From: Dendrophyllia cribrosa
Lineage: Eukaryota; Cnidaria; Anthozoa; Scleractinia; Dendrophylliidae
Assembly (NCBI GenBank): GCA_024195265.1
Contig: JAJLRJ010000010.1
Span: forward strand, 15,848,759-15,912,758
DNA length: 64,000 bases
Reading direction: 5' to 3'
The notes under the pieces were generated by a model. It saw only the letters and a list, made by a program, of their open reading frames with translations. It was not told the origin of the DNA and did not search any database. Positions 1-11,705 of this stretch are shown here, in pieces. The position numbers and the translations under genes are program-made. Positions within the stretch are counted from its first letter, which is position 1, and every line of letters starts with the position of its first letter.

Positions 1-112
1 GGCTTTTTAGTTTCAAGCGTATTTTATGTGGTAAAGAGTGCTTTCCTCGTGACTAGAGAGGAGCATCGGATTGGACAAAATGGTCATGAATTATTAATGA
101 GTTTTTTAAAGG

Positions 113-413
113 CACTTTACTGCGCCTTTCAATAACATGCGGAATTTGAAATTCAAATCTCCACCAACGGTTGCGTTATTCCCCGCCGTCAATCACAATT
201 AATACGAAAGCCAACAGACCATGTAAAAAAGAAACAAACGAAATGGATCGAAATCTACCAATCATAATGCACGGACGTGACCTTTTGAACTCATTGAAGT
301 GAAGATCTGTTTCCTGAGAGGTAAGCTAAGATGATTGACGGCAGTGTAAAACGCAACCGTTGGTGGAAATTTGAATTTCAAATTCCACATGTTATTGAAA
401 GGCGCAGTAAAGC
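113..413. repeat. Inverted-repeat (MITE-like) element
   Basis: About 63 bp at 113-175 is repeated almost exactly in reverse complement at 350-413; both arms contain the GCGCAGTAAA / TTTACTGCGC and AACGGTTGCGT / ACGCAACCGTT words. The roughly 175-bp centre has no open frame of interest. The layout is that of a short non-autonomous foldback or MITE. No target duplication could be assigned. Confidence 0.7.
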
Positions 414-1650
414 ATTAAAACAAGAAACTGATCAACTACTATACTGAGTTGATGTAGAGTAGTCCCTGCTGTAGTCTCTGAAGCTTCCGTATTTATTCGG
501 CTATAAGCTGGGCAATTTTTTCACAAAGTCAAACAAGTTTAGGTACATGAAGTTCCCCGTAAAAGCAGATCCTCAACACCTGTACCTTATTTGGAATCAA
601 TGGGGAACAACAAACTTTTACATGTTTGATCGTTTTTTTTTTCTTGTTAATAGAATGGACGGTGACTCTTAATACAAACGTATTTTGCGTGGTTTCTACT
701 ATGTGAGAAAAGCAGATCTTAGCAGAACTATTGGAAACGAAAGAGAAATTGGGGTACCCACACAGTGTTACTTTAACCCATTGACACCTGAACCACCCGT
801 AACCGCCCGTACAAGACTCCACTGCTTTAAAAAATTGTAACTTTCTCAATCGTGCGAACATTGCCTTAACTAGCAGTTGTGAGCATTGACTAGAAAGTCT
901 TTCAAATTGAGATACCCAATAAACACAAAAAAGCCAGCGATTTTTGCAGAATATCAGCGTTTGAATTTGGACAATAACAAAAATGACCGTTTTTAACGTC
1001 ATAGAAAAACAACAAAAATCACGTTTTTGCCTTTAGTTTTTTTTATTCAAATCATCATGGCAAACCCAAAAGTCAACATTCACAGCAAAATTCAGTCCTA
1101 GTCCTAGCTTAGCAGTGAATTTTTTTGCTCTTATTCGTTGCTCGGGCCGAGCTCTAGCCTCTCGTTCTAATGCATACTGACCTTGCCTCAATTTTCAATA
1201 TCAATATTGGACCCTTTATTGCAAATCAAGCAAGCAAAATGAGATCGTCACAATGACGTTTCCAGTAAACTCGAGCCTTCAGTGTTTTAGAACAGCAGCA
1301 CTTTCAATGGTAACTCCAAATATGCAGTCACGAAATCCTATGGGGTGTGTGTATGCAGAAAATCACTCAAAAACGTAAAAATCCTCAGGTGTGAATGGGT
1401 TAAGATTCAATTTTTTATTTTAAAAAATATGACAGCATTTTTTTTTGAAAAAGAAAGGAAAAGAGATTATTATATCTCTTTGCAGATTTCCTTAGAATTC
1501 GCCTTTATATATACGAAAGCAACAACAATTCTAAAGATCTTTAAAACACACAACGAAATTGGCAACATAACAACTATTGTTTATGTATTTTGGCTGAAAT
1601 ATGTTTTCATGATTGATTATGGCCAGGAGCTTGCTTTAAGCTTGCTTAAT
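414..1650. other. Gene-less AT-rich stretch
   Basis: Only short open frames with no recognisable composition or motifs are present on either strand. I see no splice-flanked exon, RNA gene or complete repeat here. Confidence 0.5.
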
Positions 1651-1953
1651 TACACCTAATTGCAATAATGTTGTCATAAAAAAAATGAAAAATGTAAAAA
1701 CGAAAAAAGGCCAATAGGAATTTACTAGACATACAAATAACATTATAATTCAACACATTGATACACTGCCCAAATATGGTAAAAAAGTTATCGATATACG
1801 TTATGACTACATGACGTATATCCAACGATGGCGGTAAATTTCGTATTTTGACAAGAGAATGCAAAAATGACGGACCGGCCTCGATATTTTTTCTTCAAAC
1901 TGTGCCTTGTTATCAATGTGTTGAATTATAAAACTATTATTGCGCTCAAGCTT

Positions 1954-2023
1954 GCGTGATATCGCCTAATTTTAGCCGACTCGGCCTACGGCCTCGTCGG
2001 CTAAGAATTAGGCGATATCACGC
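1954..2023. repeat. 70-bp near-perfect palindrome
   Basis: GCGTGATATCGCCTAATT is followed by a centre rich in CGGCC and then by the reverse complement ending GGCGATATCACGC. It would form a very stable hairpin or cruciform. Confidence 0.8.
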
Positions 2024-2035
2024 GCGCTTTCGTGC

Positions 2036-2195
2036 TATAGAGCGTTTTCACTCACGTGACCTTCAGTCCCGTGGGACTCAAATGACAAAGGCCGTGGCAG
2101 CCATGTTGGTGTTCCTAACAAAAGAAGTTAATTAAAATTCTTTTGTACGGGAACACCAATATGGCGGCTATGACGTCAAGTGAAAACGCTCTATA
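2036..2195. mobile_element. 160-bp MITE, ends TATAGAGCGTTTTCACT
   Basis: Left end TATAGAGCGTTTTCACT (2036) is mirrored by AGTGAAAACGCTCTATA ending at 2195. Internal GTGTTCC and GGAACACC blocks and CCATGTTGG/CCAATATGG are also mirrored. There is no coding capacity. Confidence 0.75.
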
Positions 2196-2326
2196 ATAGT
2201 TAAATAGCCGCTGCATGCTTAATCGTGCCGCGTGTCGCTGTGACGATAAAGCTAATTAATTCCTATTTGGCTTTTTTCATTTTTTCATTTTTCTATGACA
2301 ACGTTATTGCAATTAGGTGTATCTTA

Positions 2327-4160
2327 AAATAGAAAGAAAAAATCGCCAAAAGTGATGAATGCAAAGACCTGCAAAGAAATATTTCACCAGAATGGAATAT
2401 TTGATTTCTTGACCGCCTGTCACAAAATCATAATTGATGAACTGTAATCCACTGCCATCCTTGTAATCCTGCACTTTATCTCCAAACTACTGCTTCTGTT
2501 TTGCACTATAGAATCTTTTTATCCAATTTAATTGTATATTTGCTAGCATTTGGTGACATAACATGAAAATTAAGTAAAATTAAGTAAGCAAAATTTTAAA
2601 GCGACACTGTCCCAGCATATACAGTAAAAACCATTATAAAAAAAACTGTGGATTAAGTACCTCTAGGATGAAATTTGACGAATTAAACATTTAATATACA
2701 ACAACCACTTCAGCCTGACACATGAAGCAGGTTCTTATTCAAATTGCTAAAACTCAGAAAACACTGGTGCAGACCCAAGTGTGATCTAAGGGCATTGGAA
2801 ACACTCTAGAGTACAAAAACTAAATCCATCGAACATAAATAGAACTATTTTGCACTGAATAGTGATGTACATGTATTTCTTTTAGTGCAATTATTAGACT
2901 AGTAGCTGTCAGTGTCAACAATTCACTAAAATAATTTTTTTTAACACCGTATCAGATTGTTTTCAGATTGTGTATCGTGTTTTCACTGTGATTATGGCCA
3001 GGAGCTTGCTTTTAACTTGCCTTGTTATATTGCATTAGGAAGAAAAACAAAAATTATGACAGCAAAGAAATATTAACTAGAGGCAAAATCATGCCTATTA
3101 AAAAATGCAAATCCCACAAGAATGGCATTTTTTAATTCTTGATTTCTTCGATTTCCTGGGAGGGCAACATTAAATTTCCAACTTGATTGCCCGTTTTGAC
3201 AGCCCATCATTCTCATAGCAAACTCAAAATGCAATTGAAAATGAAATGTCCTGATTTGATTTTCAATGTTTTCAACAATCTAACATAACTTTGACTTTGA
3301 CTTAGTTTTTATATGAGAACACCGGGCCTCAGATTGTCAACATGTGAAAATCGTTTTGCTTTTTACTTTGACTTTCGTGTTGAACTTTTACATGCCAAAT
3401 TTTCTTTTTTACATGTAGATTTCACATGTTGTTTTCTATTTTATTCATTTAATTACCCGGTAATTTATTGTAATGTTTAATTTCAATAAGTACTTTTTTT
3501 TGTCATTTTTTTAATATATAAATATATTTTTCATTTCCAAATAAAATAAAAAATAAAAAAACATTTTATTTATAAAAATATAGTGAAAGATTGAAATATT
3601 TCCTTTTAATTTATTTTTTAATAAAATCAGTTAGCACTTTTGTCTTGTGTGACATTTTTGCGCAATATTGCTATGAGAATGCTATGCCATCTTGGATTAC
3701 AGAAACAGTAGAAATCATTTTCATAAAAAGTATAAAAGATTTATTCCTAAAAGATGGAAATTTTATTGCTCTGTCATCCAACATGGCTGCAGTGCAAATC
3801 ACTACTATAAACAAGACTGATTTGTATCATGCAAGTTGAAGATCGCAAAACGTGACTGTACCGTTTTGAAAAGCGCTATTTTGAACTTCGGTTTTTGGGG
3901 TAATTCATGATATGTGGCTACCCTTAGTGGTATTAATCATTTTAGAATGAGTAGAAATTATTTTGTTGAATTGCTAATTATCTGTTTGGTGTTTATTCAC
4001 TCTGCATTATGGTATTTCTGACAATGTAGCATCGCCGAACAGGCAGAAATAGCTATTTTGCCGGCAGGGACCAGAAGTCTGGATCTATGTGATGGGAATT
4101 ATGGGTATGTTCCTGAGTTATGTATAGTTGTTCATTACGAATTTGAATCATTATAGGTCA
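2327..4160. other. Gene-less AT-rich stretch
   Basis: Very AT-rich, with poly-A/T runs near 3480-3570 and only short low-complexity open frames. A partial direct repeat of the 1615 region lies at 2990-3020. I see no gene I can support. Confidence 0.5.
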
Positions 4161-4168
4161 GCCCTTGC

Positions 4169-4620
4169 TTGAACACCAAAATTTCACAGCGAATGATGGA
4201 AGAAGCTAGAGTCCACCAGATTATAAAGGCCAATAAGGATGTTCTATTGAAGCAGATGTCGGATTTGATTTTGACTCAGGTTTCCTCCTTAAAAAGACCT
4301 GCCGAAGACTCGGCTGCTATCATCAGAGAGATTAAGAAGAACAAAACAGTAGACACTTGTCCCGTTTTCAAAAAGAATTAAGCAATGAAGAGCGGTACAA
4401 GGCGACCACGAAGATTCGGGACACTCTTGAAGATGCTAACTACAATCTGGAGAGCAATAAATTCGTGGCAGCAAAGACCGCAATTGAGCAAGGAATAAGT
4501 CTTGTCAAAGAAAGTCAAAAACGTATTCTCCTAGCTGATAAATCTCAATTTGGTTGGAAAACTGTCCAAGAATAATTATTTGCAGTACAAATTAGCTGAC
4601 GATTCGGATGACAAGAATAA
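4169..4620 (+). pseudogene. Gag-like ORF1 remnant of a retroelement
   Basis: Two overlapping frames (4169-4381 and 4357-4620) read as one charged, helical protein broken by a frameshift near 4370. The first part has a K-rich helix with [15 protein letters not shown] and a KRPAED motif. The second has [17 protein letters not shown] and ends in [15 protein letters not shown]. This pattern (KRPAEDS, then a long helical stretch, then LADxSxxGWK) resembles an ORF1 protein I remember as frequent near tyrosine-recombinase or other retroelements in corals. The assignment is from memory and the function (probably nucleic-acid packaging) is inferred. Confidence 0.45.
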
Positions 4621-4889
4621 GATATACCGTACCGAGGCACGTGCGGCAAAGAGTTCCAAGAGAACTGTTTTCAAATGGAATTCCGTTTTTGTGTTAGGGA
4701 CTGAATGCAAAATATAGGACCCCAAGACCACAGTCCAAGTCAAACCAAGATAAGACACACAAAACCAAAGTCCCGGCAATCGTAATCTGTTAATAAACAG
4801 AAACAGTCCCGTAAACAATGGAGATGAGGAAACAGAGCTCAGCAAGACAATAAGGCTGAAGGACCGGGGAGATATACAGTGCATGGAAA

Positions 4890-4916
4890 GGGGGGGGGGG
4901 GGGGGGGGGGGGGGGG
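4890..4916. repeat. Poly-G tract
   Basis: A run of 27 consecutive G. Long G homopolymers of this sort are prone to length error. Confidence 0.9.
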
Positions 4917-5155
4917 AGGGGGCAAGAGTGGGAAATCGACATCAATTCATGATCCCAAGGTCACAGAAAGAGCCCCATGAAACAGAAGCCCCACAAAAAC
5001 GCCACCCAACAGCTCCGTATATAAGAACAAAATGCAGTTCCACAAAACCCCAGGCATGCGCAGATGCAGAACCCATAACAGAGGACCCAAATGCAACCAG
5101 GGAGACATGAAAAAATGCAAGAAGTGGATTTGAAAAAGGAAAAAAAAAAACTAAA

Positions 5156-5157
<2 letters not shown>

Positions 5158-5184
<27 letters not shown>
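5158..5184 (+). repeat. (TAA)n microsatellite, 5' side of LINE
   Basis: Eight to nine TAA units directly precede the LINE-derived sequence. A second (TAA)n tract closes its 3' side at 8520-8564. Confidence 0.85.
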
Positions 5185-5187
<3 letters not shown>

Positions 5188-5680
5188 CTGGAAAACCTCA
5201 TTAGGCAAAAATGGTAAATTACTAAAGTGTTGGCCATGAAGGACAGAAAAGCAATCCCAAAAGTCAAAACCAACAGACATGTGGCAGAAACCCTTAAACA
5301 GGCTAACCTAGCCCTAATCAACATCATACAAGGGCAACATCTCAACAACACTGAGATCAATCCATCAATATTCAGAAATCTCCTTCACTTGAAAAGGTCG
5401 AGACATTTTGGAGCAAAATATGGGAAAACAACAAGAATGCCCACTGGATCCAAAACCAAGCCAAGGAAAATCAGCATGTACCTACTCAAAAATGGTCAGA
5501 TGTCACCACAGAAGAGACAACCAAAGCCATAGGGAAGACCAGCAACTGGAAAGCCGCAGGATGCAACGGAGTGGCTAACTTCTGGCTCAAACATCTGACC
5601 AGCTTACACCCCAATTAGCCAATGCCTACAACACCATCCTCAAGCACCCAGAACAGACCCCAGAGTGACTAACTGAGGGT

Positions 5681-6391
5681 GTGAAATTCCTGCTACCAAA
5701 GACCGATGACACAGAGAACCCTAAAAACTACAGGCCTATCACATGCCTACCAACTATGTACAAGGTCTTGACCTCCATCATTACAGAAAGGACCTACACC
5801 TTTCTTGAAAGCAACAACGTGCTTCCCAAAGAGCAAAAAGGATGCCGCCGCAGAAGTTATGGTTGCAAAGACCAGCTTCTCATCAACAAAACTATCCTTG
5901 AGGAGGTAAAATCCAAGCACCGTAACCTCTCCACGACCTGGATCGACTACAAGAAGGCCTTTGAAAGTGTACCCCACACCTGGATCATCAAAAGTCTCGA
6001 ACTCTACAAGATCTGTCCTACTATCATCCGATTCATGCGGGAAAACATGAAGTCGTGGAAGACCACCCTCCACCTAAAACATGATAAGGGTATGATGACA
6101 TCCAGGCCTATCGAAATCAAAAGTGGCATCTATCAGGGAGACTCTCTGTCACCTCTAGTCTTTTTCCTTGCCCTTGCTCCTCTAAGCTCCCTCCTGAACA
6201 AGACTGGCTATGGGTATAACACCCCCCATGGAAAGATCACCCACCTCTTCTACATGGATGACTTGAAGACCTACGCAACAAATGAAGACGAGCAAACGGG
6301 CCTGCTGAAAACTATCAAATCTTTCAATGATGACAAAAACATGGAGTTCGGGCTAGACAAATGTGCCAAGGCCACCTTCAAGAGAGGATGA
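5681..6391 (+). pseudogene. LINE reverse transcriptase core (broken)
   Basis: The translated frame shows the fingers/palm order of non-LTR RTs: KNYRPITCLPTMYK (motif 1), a WIDYKKAFESVPH segment holding the first catalytic Asp, SGIYQGDSLSPLVF (motif B), and the catalytic FYMDD box near 6251-6265, which is intact. The upstream fragment 5227-5680 is in other frames and a stop follows at 6389-6391. The protein would copy the element RNA onto nicked chromosomal DNA. It is broken by frameshifts, so this copy cannot be active. Confidence 0.8.
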
Positions 6392-6556
6392 CTAGCTGAC
6401 TCCAGTAACATCGAGCTTGACGTTAGCACCGTCATCTGGGACATAGAACAAGAAGGTACTTATAAGTACCTCGAAGTCAACGAGGGGGACGGAATCCGGC
6501 ACTCTCAGATGAAAGAGAAGATCCGGAAAGAGTACTATCGCAGAGTACGGCTGGTA

Positions 6557-7172
6557 CAGTGGAACCTCGATTTAACGAACCTTTATTTAACGAAGTCCTC
6601 GATATAACGAACGATATTCTATGTCCGGGCCAAAGTTACAGTAAAATGTATGAAATAGAACCTCGATATAACGAACTTCGATATAACGAATTCCTCGATA
6701 TAATGAACATAATCCGGAAGCCCAAACGTAAAATCTACCTCGATATAACGAATCACAATGTCAACACGCGACAGAAGATAAACGCTGAACAGATCAACAG
6801 TCAACAAATCCGTTAATCTTTATGGTAACGAGACAGCAACCTTTCAGTCAACGGCTTATTATATGTCATACACATTGGCACTATAGTATTTTGACATCAA
6901 TTAACTTCTGCTCTATCTTCTTTGTCTCTTATTAGTTCTATTAACTTCTTCACTTTCGAAGGCTTCTTGTGATAAAACGAATACGTAGATGCATGATGAA
7001 TGGCATCTCAAAACGCGGCACTTCTGGGCGACGAAAATTGCATTGAATTGCGTGACAGAAGTCACCTGTGTTACAAATCAATCATTAACTATGACCTCGA
7101 TATAACGAACCCTCGATTTAACGAACAAATTTGGCCGGTCCCCAGCGACTTCGTTAAATCGAGGTTCCACTG
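6557..7172. mobile_element. 616-bp pogo/Tc1-mariner-type MITE with TA duplication
   Basis: The ends CAGTGGAACCTCGATTTAAC (6557) and its reverse complement (ending CCACTG at 7172) are perfect inverted repeats, flanked by TA at 6555-6556 and 7173-7174. The motif CTCGATATAACGAA recurs at least five times subterminally. It interrupts the LINE coding region, so it is younger than the LINE. There is no transposase inside. Confidence 0.92.
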
Positions 7173-7174
7173 TA

Positions 7175-8437
7175 CTCAAGTCTGAGCTGAACTCCGCAAA
7201 CAAACTGGAGGCCATCAGCACCTTGGCAGTACCAGTGGTAACCTACAGTTTTAACATCATAAACTGGACGTTACAAGAGCTGGCCAAACTTGATACAAAG
7301 ACTAGGAAGTTCATGACAATGCACAAGATGCACCACCCCAAGTCTGATGTGGACAGGCTGAACCTACCCAGAGCAGTAGGAGGTAGAGGGCTCTTACAAC
7401 TGGAGCTTTCCTACAAGACCGCCACCATCGGTCTAGACAAATACCTCCAGGAGTCGCAGGACACCCTCCTTCACTTTGTCAAAGACCACGACAACAGGAA
7501 ATCCTTGTACTCCATCCGTAAACAGTCACTGAAGTTCAGTCGGGAACTGGAAGTGCCTGCAATACCAACTGCAGAGGATGAGTTGAACACCACCTACGCC
7601 CGCAGAACAAAGGCCAAGGCCAAGGCCAAGGCCAAACACCAGGGTCACCAACAACTCAGGTCCAAGTGGGAATCAAAAGCGCTCCACGGCAAATACCCAC
7701 AGCGGGTGAATCAGGCTGACGTGGACCAAGACAAGACCCACAAATGGCTAAAAGCAGCTGGCCTGAAGGCAGAAACCGAGGGCTTTATCATCGCAGCCCA
7801 AGATCAAAGCCTCCATCCACGCTGGTACCAACACAACATCCTCAAGAAGCTTGATGTTGACCCAAAATGCAGGCTGTGTGGTCGTTTTGACGAGACTATC
7901 GACCACCTGGTCTCTGGCTGCCCTGAACTGGCTAAAAATGAATATATCCACCGCCACAACAAGGCAGCTGCACACATGCACTGGAAGATCTGCAAAGAGT
8001 TCGGCATTGAGGTGAAGGAGCGATGGTATGAGCATGAACCCAACGCTGTCACCGAGAAGGACAGTGTCACCATCCTGTGGTACATGCCCATCCACACTGA
8101 TAGGACCATCGCAGCTAATAGGCCAGACATTGTGCTAAAGAACAAGAAAGACAAGACCTGCCTTCTCATTGACATGACTGTACCCCTCGACATCAACACC
8201 TCAGTCAAAACCACGGAAAAGCACAACAAGTACAAAGATCTGGAAATTGAGGTTGAGCGAATGTGGGGCCTCAAAACAACAACAGTCCCGGTGGTTATGG
8301 GAGCCCTTGGCACCATCAAGAAGGGCATGGAAAACGACACCAACAAGATCCCTGGCAACATCAACATACATAAACTCCAAAAAATAACTATCCTTTCTAC
8401 AGCGCACCTTCTCAGGCGGGTCCTCTCCATCAAGTAG
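7175..8437 (+). pseudogene. LINE C-terminal region: zinc knuckle plus endonuclease
   Basis: The frame is open for about 400 residues after the MITE. It starts with the RT thumb (RAVGGRGLLQLE), has a KAKAKAKAK basic stretch, then CRLCGRFDETIDHLVSGC (CCHC zinc knuckle, about 7872-7925), then NRPDIVLKNKKDKTCLLIDM (about 8116-8175), the RPD-x12-D signature of the restriction-like endonuclease of R2/R4/NeSL/CRE-type LINEs. This endonuclease nicks the target. There is no ATG at the open-frame start because it continues from the RT across the MITE. Confidence 0.85.
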
Positions 8438-8519
8438 AAATCCTCTTTGCATCCTAAAGTCCATGGTTTGGACTCAGAGGTTGAGAGAGAAAAATCATTC
8501 GCAATTACAGTACTGTATC

Positions 8520-8563
<44 letters not shown>

Positions 8564-8564
8564 T
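8520..8564 (+). repeat. (TAA)n microsatellite, 3' tail of LINE
   Basis: About 14 TAA units follow the LINE 3' untranslated region. This is either the tail or the pre-existing target repeat. Confidence 0.9.
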
Positions 8565-8933
8565 AAAATTATACACAACCACTTTATTATCATTTAACAA
8601 TTAAAATTAATACATGAAACTTTATTGAGTAACTTTCATACAAACTTGAATCTTACATAGTTATTATAGTTATTTTAATTGCAACACTGCGACTGCAACA
8701 CTGTAAATCCTTGGCAACCTAGGTCCTGGATACCCTAAAGTAACTTATGTCTGGTAATGTTAACTTATGAATGCAACAAAACCTCATCTTACTAAGAAAA
8801 ATCACCAAAAATTACAAAAGAAAATTACAAGAGAAATAAAAAATCAGAAAAAAAATAGAAATAGTGTTCTCAATGCCTTATTAATGAATATTTGCATGTC
8901 CTTTTTCGATATCAAAGTCAATGTCAAACAATT

Positions 8934-9404
8934 CTAAATTGACTCTCCTATACTAGAAACTCGTGAACCTCTTAGGCAAAGTAATGCTGATCTCAACAGT
9001 ACAAAAGACACTCTCGCCCTGATCCATGACATGGTAGTTGCATAGCTTTCACCTTTCTTTATAGCAACTAGCTCTGCGAGCCTACTATGATATCGTTTAC
9101 ATTCCATCGCCATTCCACCTGTCGTACTGAAGACTAATGGCGTGAATGTAGCTTGCTCAACTTCTAACACTCGGCTAGCGTACTGGCGCTTCTTCTCAGT
9201 TTCGTGTTGCCTGAATATCTGATCTGGATCCTTGTCTCTATAGGAGTCCGCATTAGGATGACATACCCTTACGTCAAAAAAAGCGGACCTCTGCCTCTCC
9301 CAGAATCCCCTAGCAACTATATCCAGCCGCGCATCCGGGGCAGTGTTGGCTCCCCTATTCAACTCTTCTCCTGTGATGTTTTGCAACACTGGTTTCAACT
9401 TCAA
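8934..9404 (-). pseudogene. Retroelement C-terminal nuclease-like fragment
   Basis: A 156-residue frame contains [11 protein letters not shown]...[14 protein letters not shown], then [13 protein letters not shown] and [12 protein letters not shown], and ends with [22 protein letters not shown] recognise this block as the C-terminal region of retroelement polyproteins common in cnidarians. The LDI...FFDVRV spacing resembles a PD-(D/E)xK nuclease core, which is inference. Upstream RT sequence is not visible here, so it is a truncated copy. The real 5' limit is unknown. Confidence 0.55.
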
Positions 9405-10217
9405 CGCCTTTACACACCATGCATTTATTTTTATAATAAATAATAAACCAAATCAAAAAGTAGAGGCCAACCAAATAAAAAGAGTTATTAATTGAAAATA
9501 ATTATTAGATTGAATATTTGAGAATTTCCTTCCAGGGTATAAGAAAACCACGCAACGGGCGGAGTTTAGAAAAAGGGAATTTTGGGAACCAGACTGCTAT
9601 AAAAAACGTGAATATCCCTTCCAGCATCTTTTAATGAAACCCACTGAAAGTAGCTTTATAGAGTTTAAGTATAGAAACCGAAAGAAACTACACGATGGTA
9701 GGGAGACAAAGCAATCATTTCTTATTGCCTGTATTTATTGACTGTCTGTGAGCAAGAAAGGGATGTAAATTACAATATCAGTGGAACTTTGTCCTGAGTA
9801 AACCAAAATTAAAAAAGAAAATTTTACAAATTTGAAGCCGCATGCATGCATTCTATTTCTTTCAATTTTCTCTCGTAGATTAAATTCTCCTTTTAATAAC
9901 CTAATTCGTTCAAAAATAAATAAATAATAAACCTGAGTAGCTTAATTTTGCTCATACATTTCTTTAAAACACTATTAGTTTTGTATTATCTTTTCAGTAT
10001 TTTTGATGATTTGGATAAATCTCCTTGAATTACAAGTCAGTTGAGCTGCCAGCTGTTTGGCTTTGATCATTTCCTGTAGTAAAACAGGGTTCATATTTTT
10101 GGGGTTCTTCTTTTTTTTTTTGATTGTGCATCTTTTTCCTTTCCTCTTTTTTTGTCTTTTTGTTTTGTTGTCCTAAACAGAGTGAGGGTTTGTGTCTTGG
10201 TGAAGATAATAGTCATT

Positions 10218-10250
<33 letters not shown>
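9405..10250. other. Gene-less AT-rich stretch
   Basis: No supported gene. There are poly-T runs near 10110-10160 and a (TA)n run at about 10220-10250 leading into the palindrome that follows. Confidence 0.5.
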
Positions 10251-10252
<2 letters not shown>

Positions 10253-10322
10253 AAGGACATGGTTCAAGTCTTATAATAGTGAGCTCACTACTAGGTTCAT
10301 TGTCCTAGCATAGTCGCATATA

Positions 10323-10359
<37 letters not shown>

Positions 10360-10361
10360 TC

Positions 10362-10392
<31 letters not shown>

Positions 10393-10398
10393 ATATAT

Positions 10399-10443
<45 letters not shown>

Positions 10444-10510
10444 ACTATGCTAGGACAATGAACCTAGTAGTGAGCTCACTATTATAAGATTTGAACCATG
10501 TCCTTCAATA
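10251..10510. mobile_element. 260-bp perfect foldback with (TA)n core
   Basis: About 73 bp at 10251-10323 (GAAGGACATGGTTCAAG...CATAGTCGCATA) is repeated in reverse complement at 10438-10508 with one or two differences. The centre is entirely (TA)n with a few CATG interruptions. It may be a MITE whose core expanded as a microsatellite, or a cruciform-forming repeat. Confidence 0.8.
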
Positions 10511-11082
10511 AGAAAGCAAAATATGTATTCCCTGTCTCATCAGGAGTCCAGAGGGAAGACATGGCAGTTAGGTTACAGAGGGATGGGGGGAAGGGTAAAA
10601 AAACATTTTCCGAGTGGAGTGGGGAGGAACACAAACATTGTTTCCCTGCCACAGTCTCATTCTACCGCTACAACAGCTCAAGCGTCACCTGAATACGTAC
10701 GATTGTGACCAGAGGAATGACTTTTGGCCAGGTTCCCAGAGTATATGATCCACAGAAGCCTACTCCCGGTTCTTGTTTTGCTTCAGGAAAATCGGCCACT
10801 GGAGAGCGAGTTGTCCGCTTAATCAGCAATCTAACTTTGGAACAGGCCAGAGGAAGCAATGACTAACTGTAGACTTCGATCAAGCTTTACTCTATTCAAT
10901 TATTGAGGTCTATGTAAAATTTTGTTATTCTAGCATTCTAATTAAATTGTTACTCTTTCAGAAATTCAATGCTATGATGCTACTACTTTTTGTTTGGATC
11001 AGGACGATTTGGGAAGTAAGTTTGAAATTAAAATCGAGGTTTCAAAAATTTAGTTAAAGGTAGATTGCATAAATCCCTTAAA

Positions 11083-11541
11083 GTGCACCTAACCCCAAAA
11101 TTGTTTTTTTTTTTTTTGCTTAATTAACTCTATGTACGTTGAAAAGTTGAATAGTTAAATATTTCTTGTCTTTAACGTCGCGTTAGTGAGTTATAGAGAT
11201 TTGAATTTACAAAATGCTATTTAGATGACATAAATTTGGGATTTTGCCATTATTTCTACGTCAATTAACAATATGCAGCATACAACTTAAGGAAAATCAA
11301 TTTGAGAAATACTAAATATAAACTGTGGATAGTCAATTGATTCGTAAAAAATATTACTTGGAGGTAAAAACAAGCAGTTGTATAATAAATGAATCCTGAA
11401 TTGACGTCATCTAATTAGCAATTTGTAAATTCAAATCTCTATAACTCACTAATGCGACGTTAAAAACAAGAAATATTTAATTATTCAACTTTTCAACGTA
11501 CATAGAAAAGCAAAAAAATGGGGGATTAGGTGCATTTTAAG
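11083..11541. mobile_element. 460-bp MITE with ~145-bp inverted repeats
   Basis: The arm 11083-11235 (AAAGTGCACCTAACCCC..., including AACGTCGCGTTAGTGAGTTA) is mirrored at 11395-11541 (...GGGGATTAGGTGCATTTTAA). The long, slightly diverged arms and absence of coding potential indicate a non-autonomous DNA element. Confidence 0.8.
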
Positions 11542-11577
11542 CACTGGCAGCAGAACAACACAGGCGGGTACAAAAGT

Positions 11578-11705
11578 CAGACTGGATCAGACCAGAGTCG
11601 GATCGGACCAGATCCGATCCGACCAGACTGGGATCGGACCGGGTTGGATCGGTTCGGATCGGACCTGATCAACTCGGACCAGTCAGTCCGGGTCTGATCA
11701 ACTTG
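11578..11705. repeat. GGATCGGACC-type minisatellite
   Basis: Degenerate, tightly packed copies of GGATCGGACC, GATCAGACC and GATCCGATCC run through the interval, partly self-complementary. Confidence 0.75.

Larger units (their letters stand above)
1651..2326. mobile_element. Non-autonomous element with ~70-bp inverted ends
   Basis: The arm at 1651-1722 (ACACCTAATTGCAATAA...) matches the reverse complement of 2257-2326 with a few mismatches. Nested inside are a near-perfect 70-bp palindrome (1954-2023) and a separate MITE (2036-2195). The 5' flanking words ATTATGGCCAGGAGCTTGC (about 1615) recur at about 2993, so the family boundary may lie further out. Confidence 0.65.
5190..8519 (+). mobile_element. 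LINE with restriction-like endonuclease (R2/R4-type)
   Basis: This is a decayed non-LTR retrotransposon. In order it has a reverse transcriptase (5400-6550, frameshifted at least twice), a TA-flanked MITE insertion (6557-7172), and then the RT thumb, a CCHC-type zinc knuckle and an RPD...D restriction-like endonuclease (7175-8437). The coding sense resumes directly after the MITE, so the element was whole before that insertion. (TAA)n flanks both ends, which fits R4/Dong-type elements known for TAA-repeat targets. The 5' end looks truncated because no complete ORF start or N-terminal zinc fingers are visible. Confidence 0.8.

Noticed and set aside
529..1002. 157-residue minus-strand open frame
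   Set aside because: No motif, atypical composition, AT-rich context and no splice or promoter signals.
4883..5110. Gly-rich open frame over the poly-G tract
   Set aside because: Frame produced by a homopolymer; no coding signature beyond it.
7804..8433. Long antisense open frames opposite the LINE C-terminal region
   Set aside because: Shadow of the real coding strand; the sense strand carries the zinc knuckle and endonuclease motifs.
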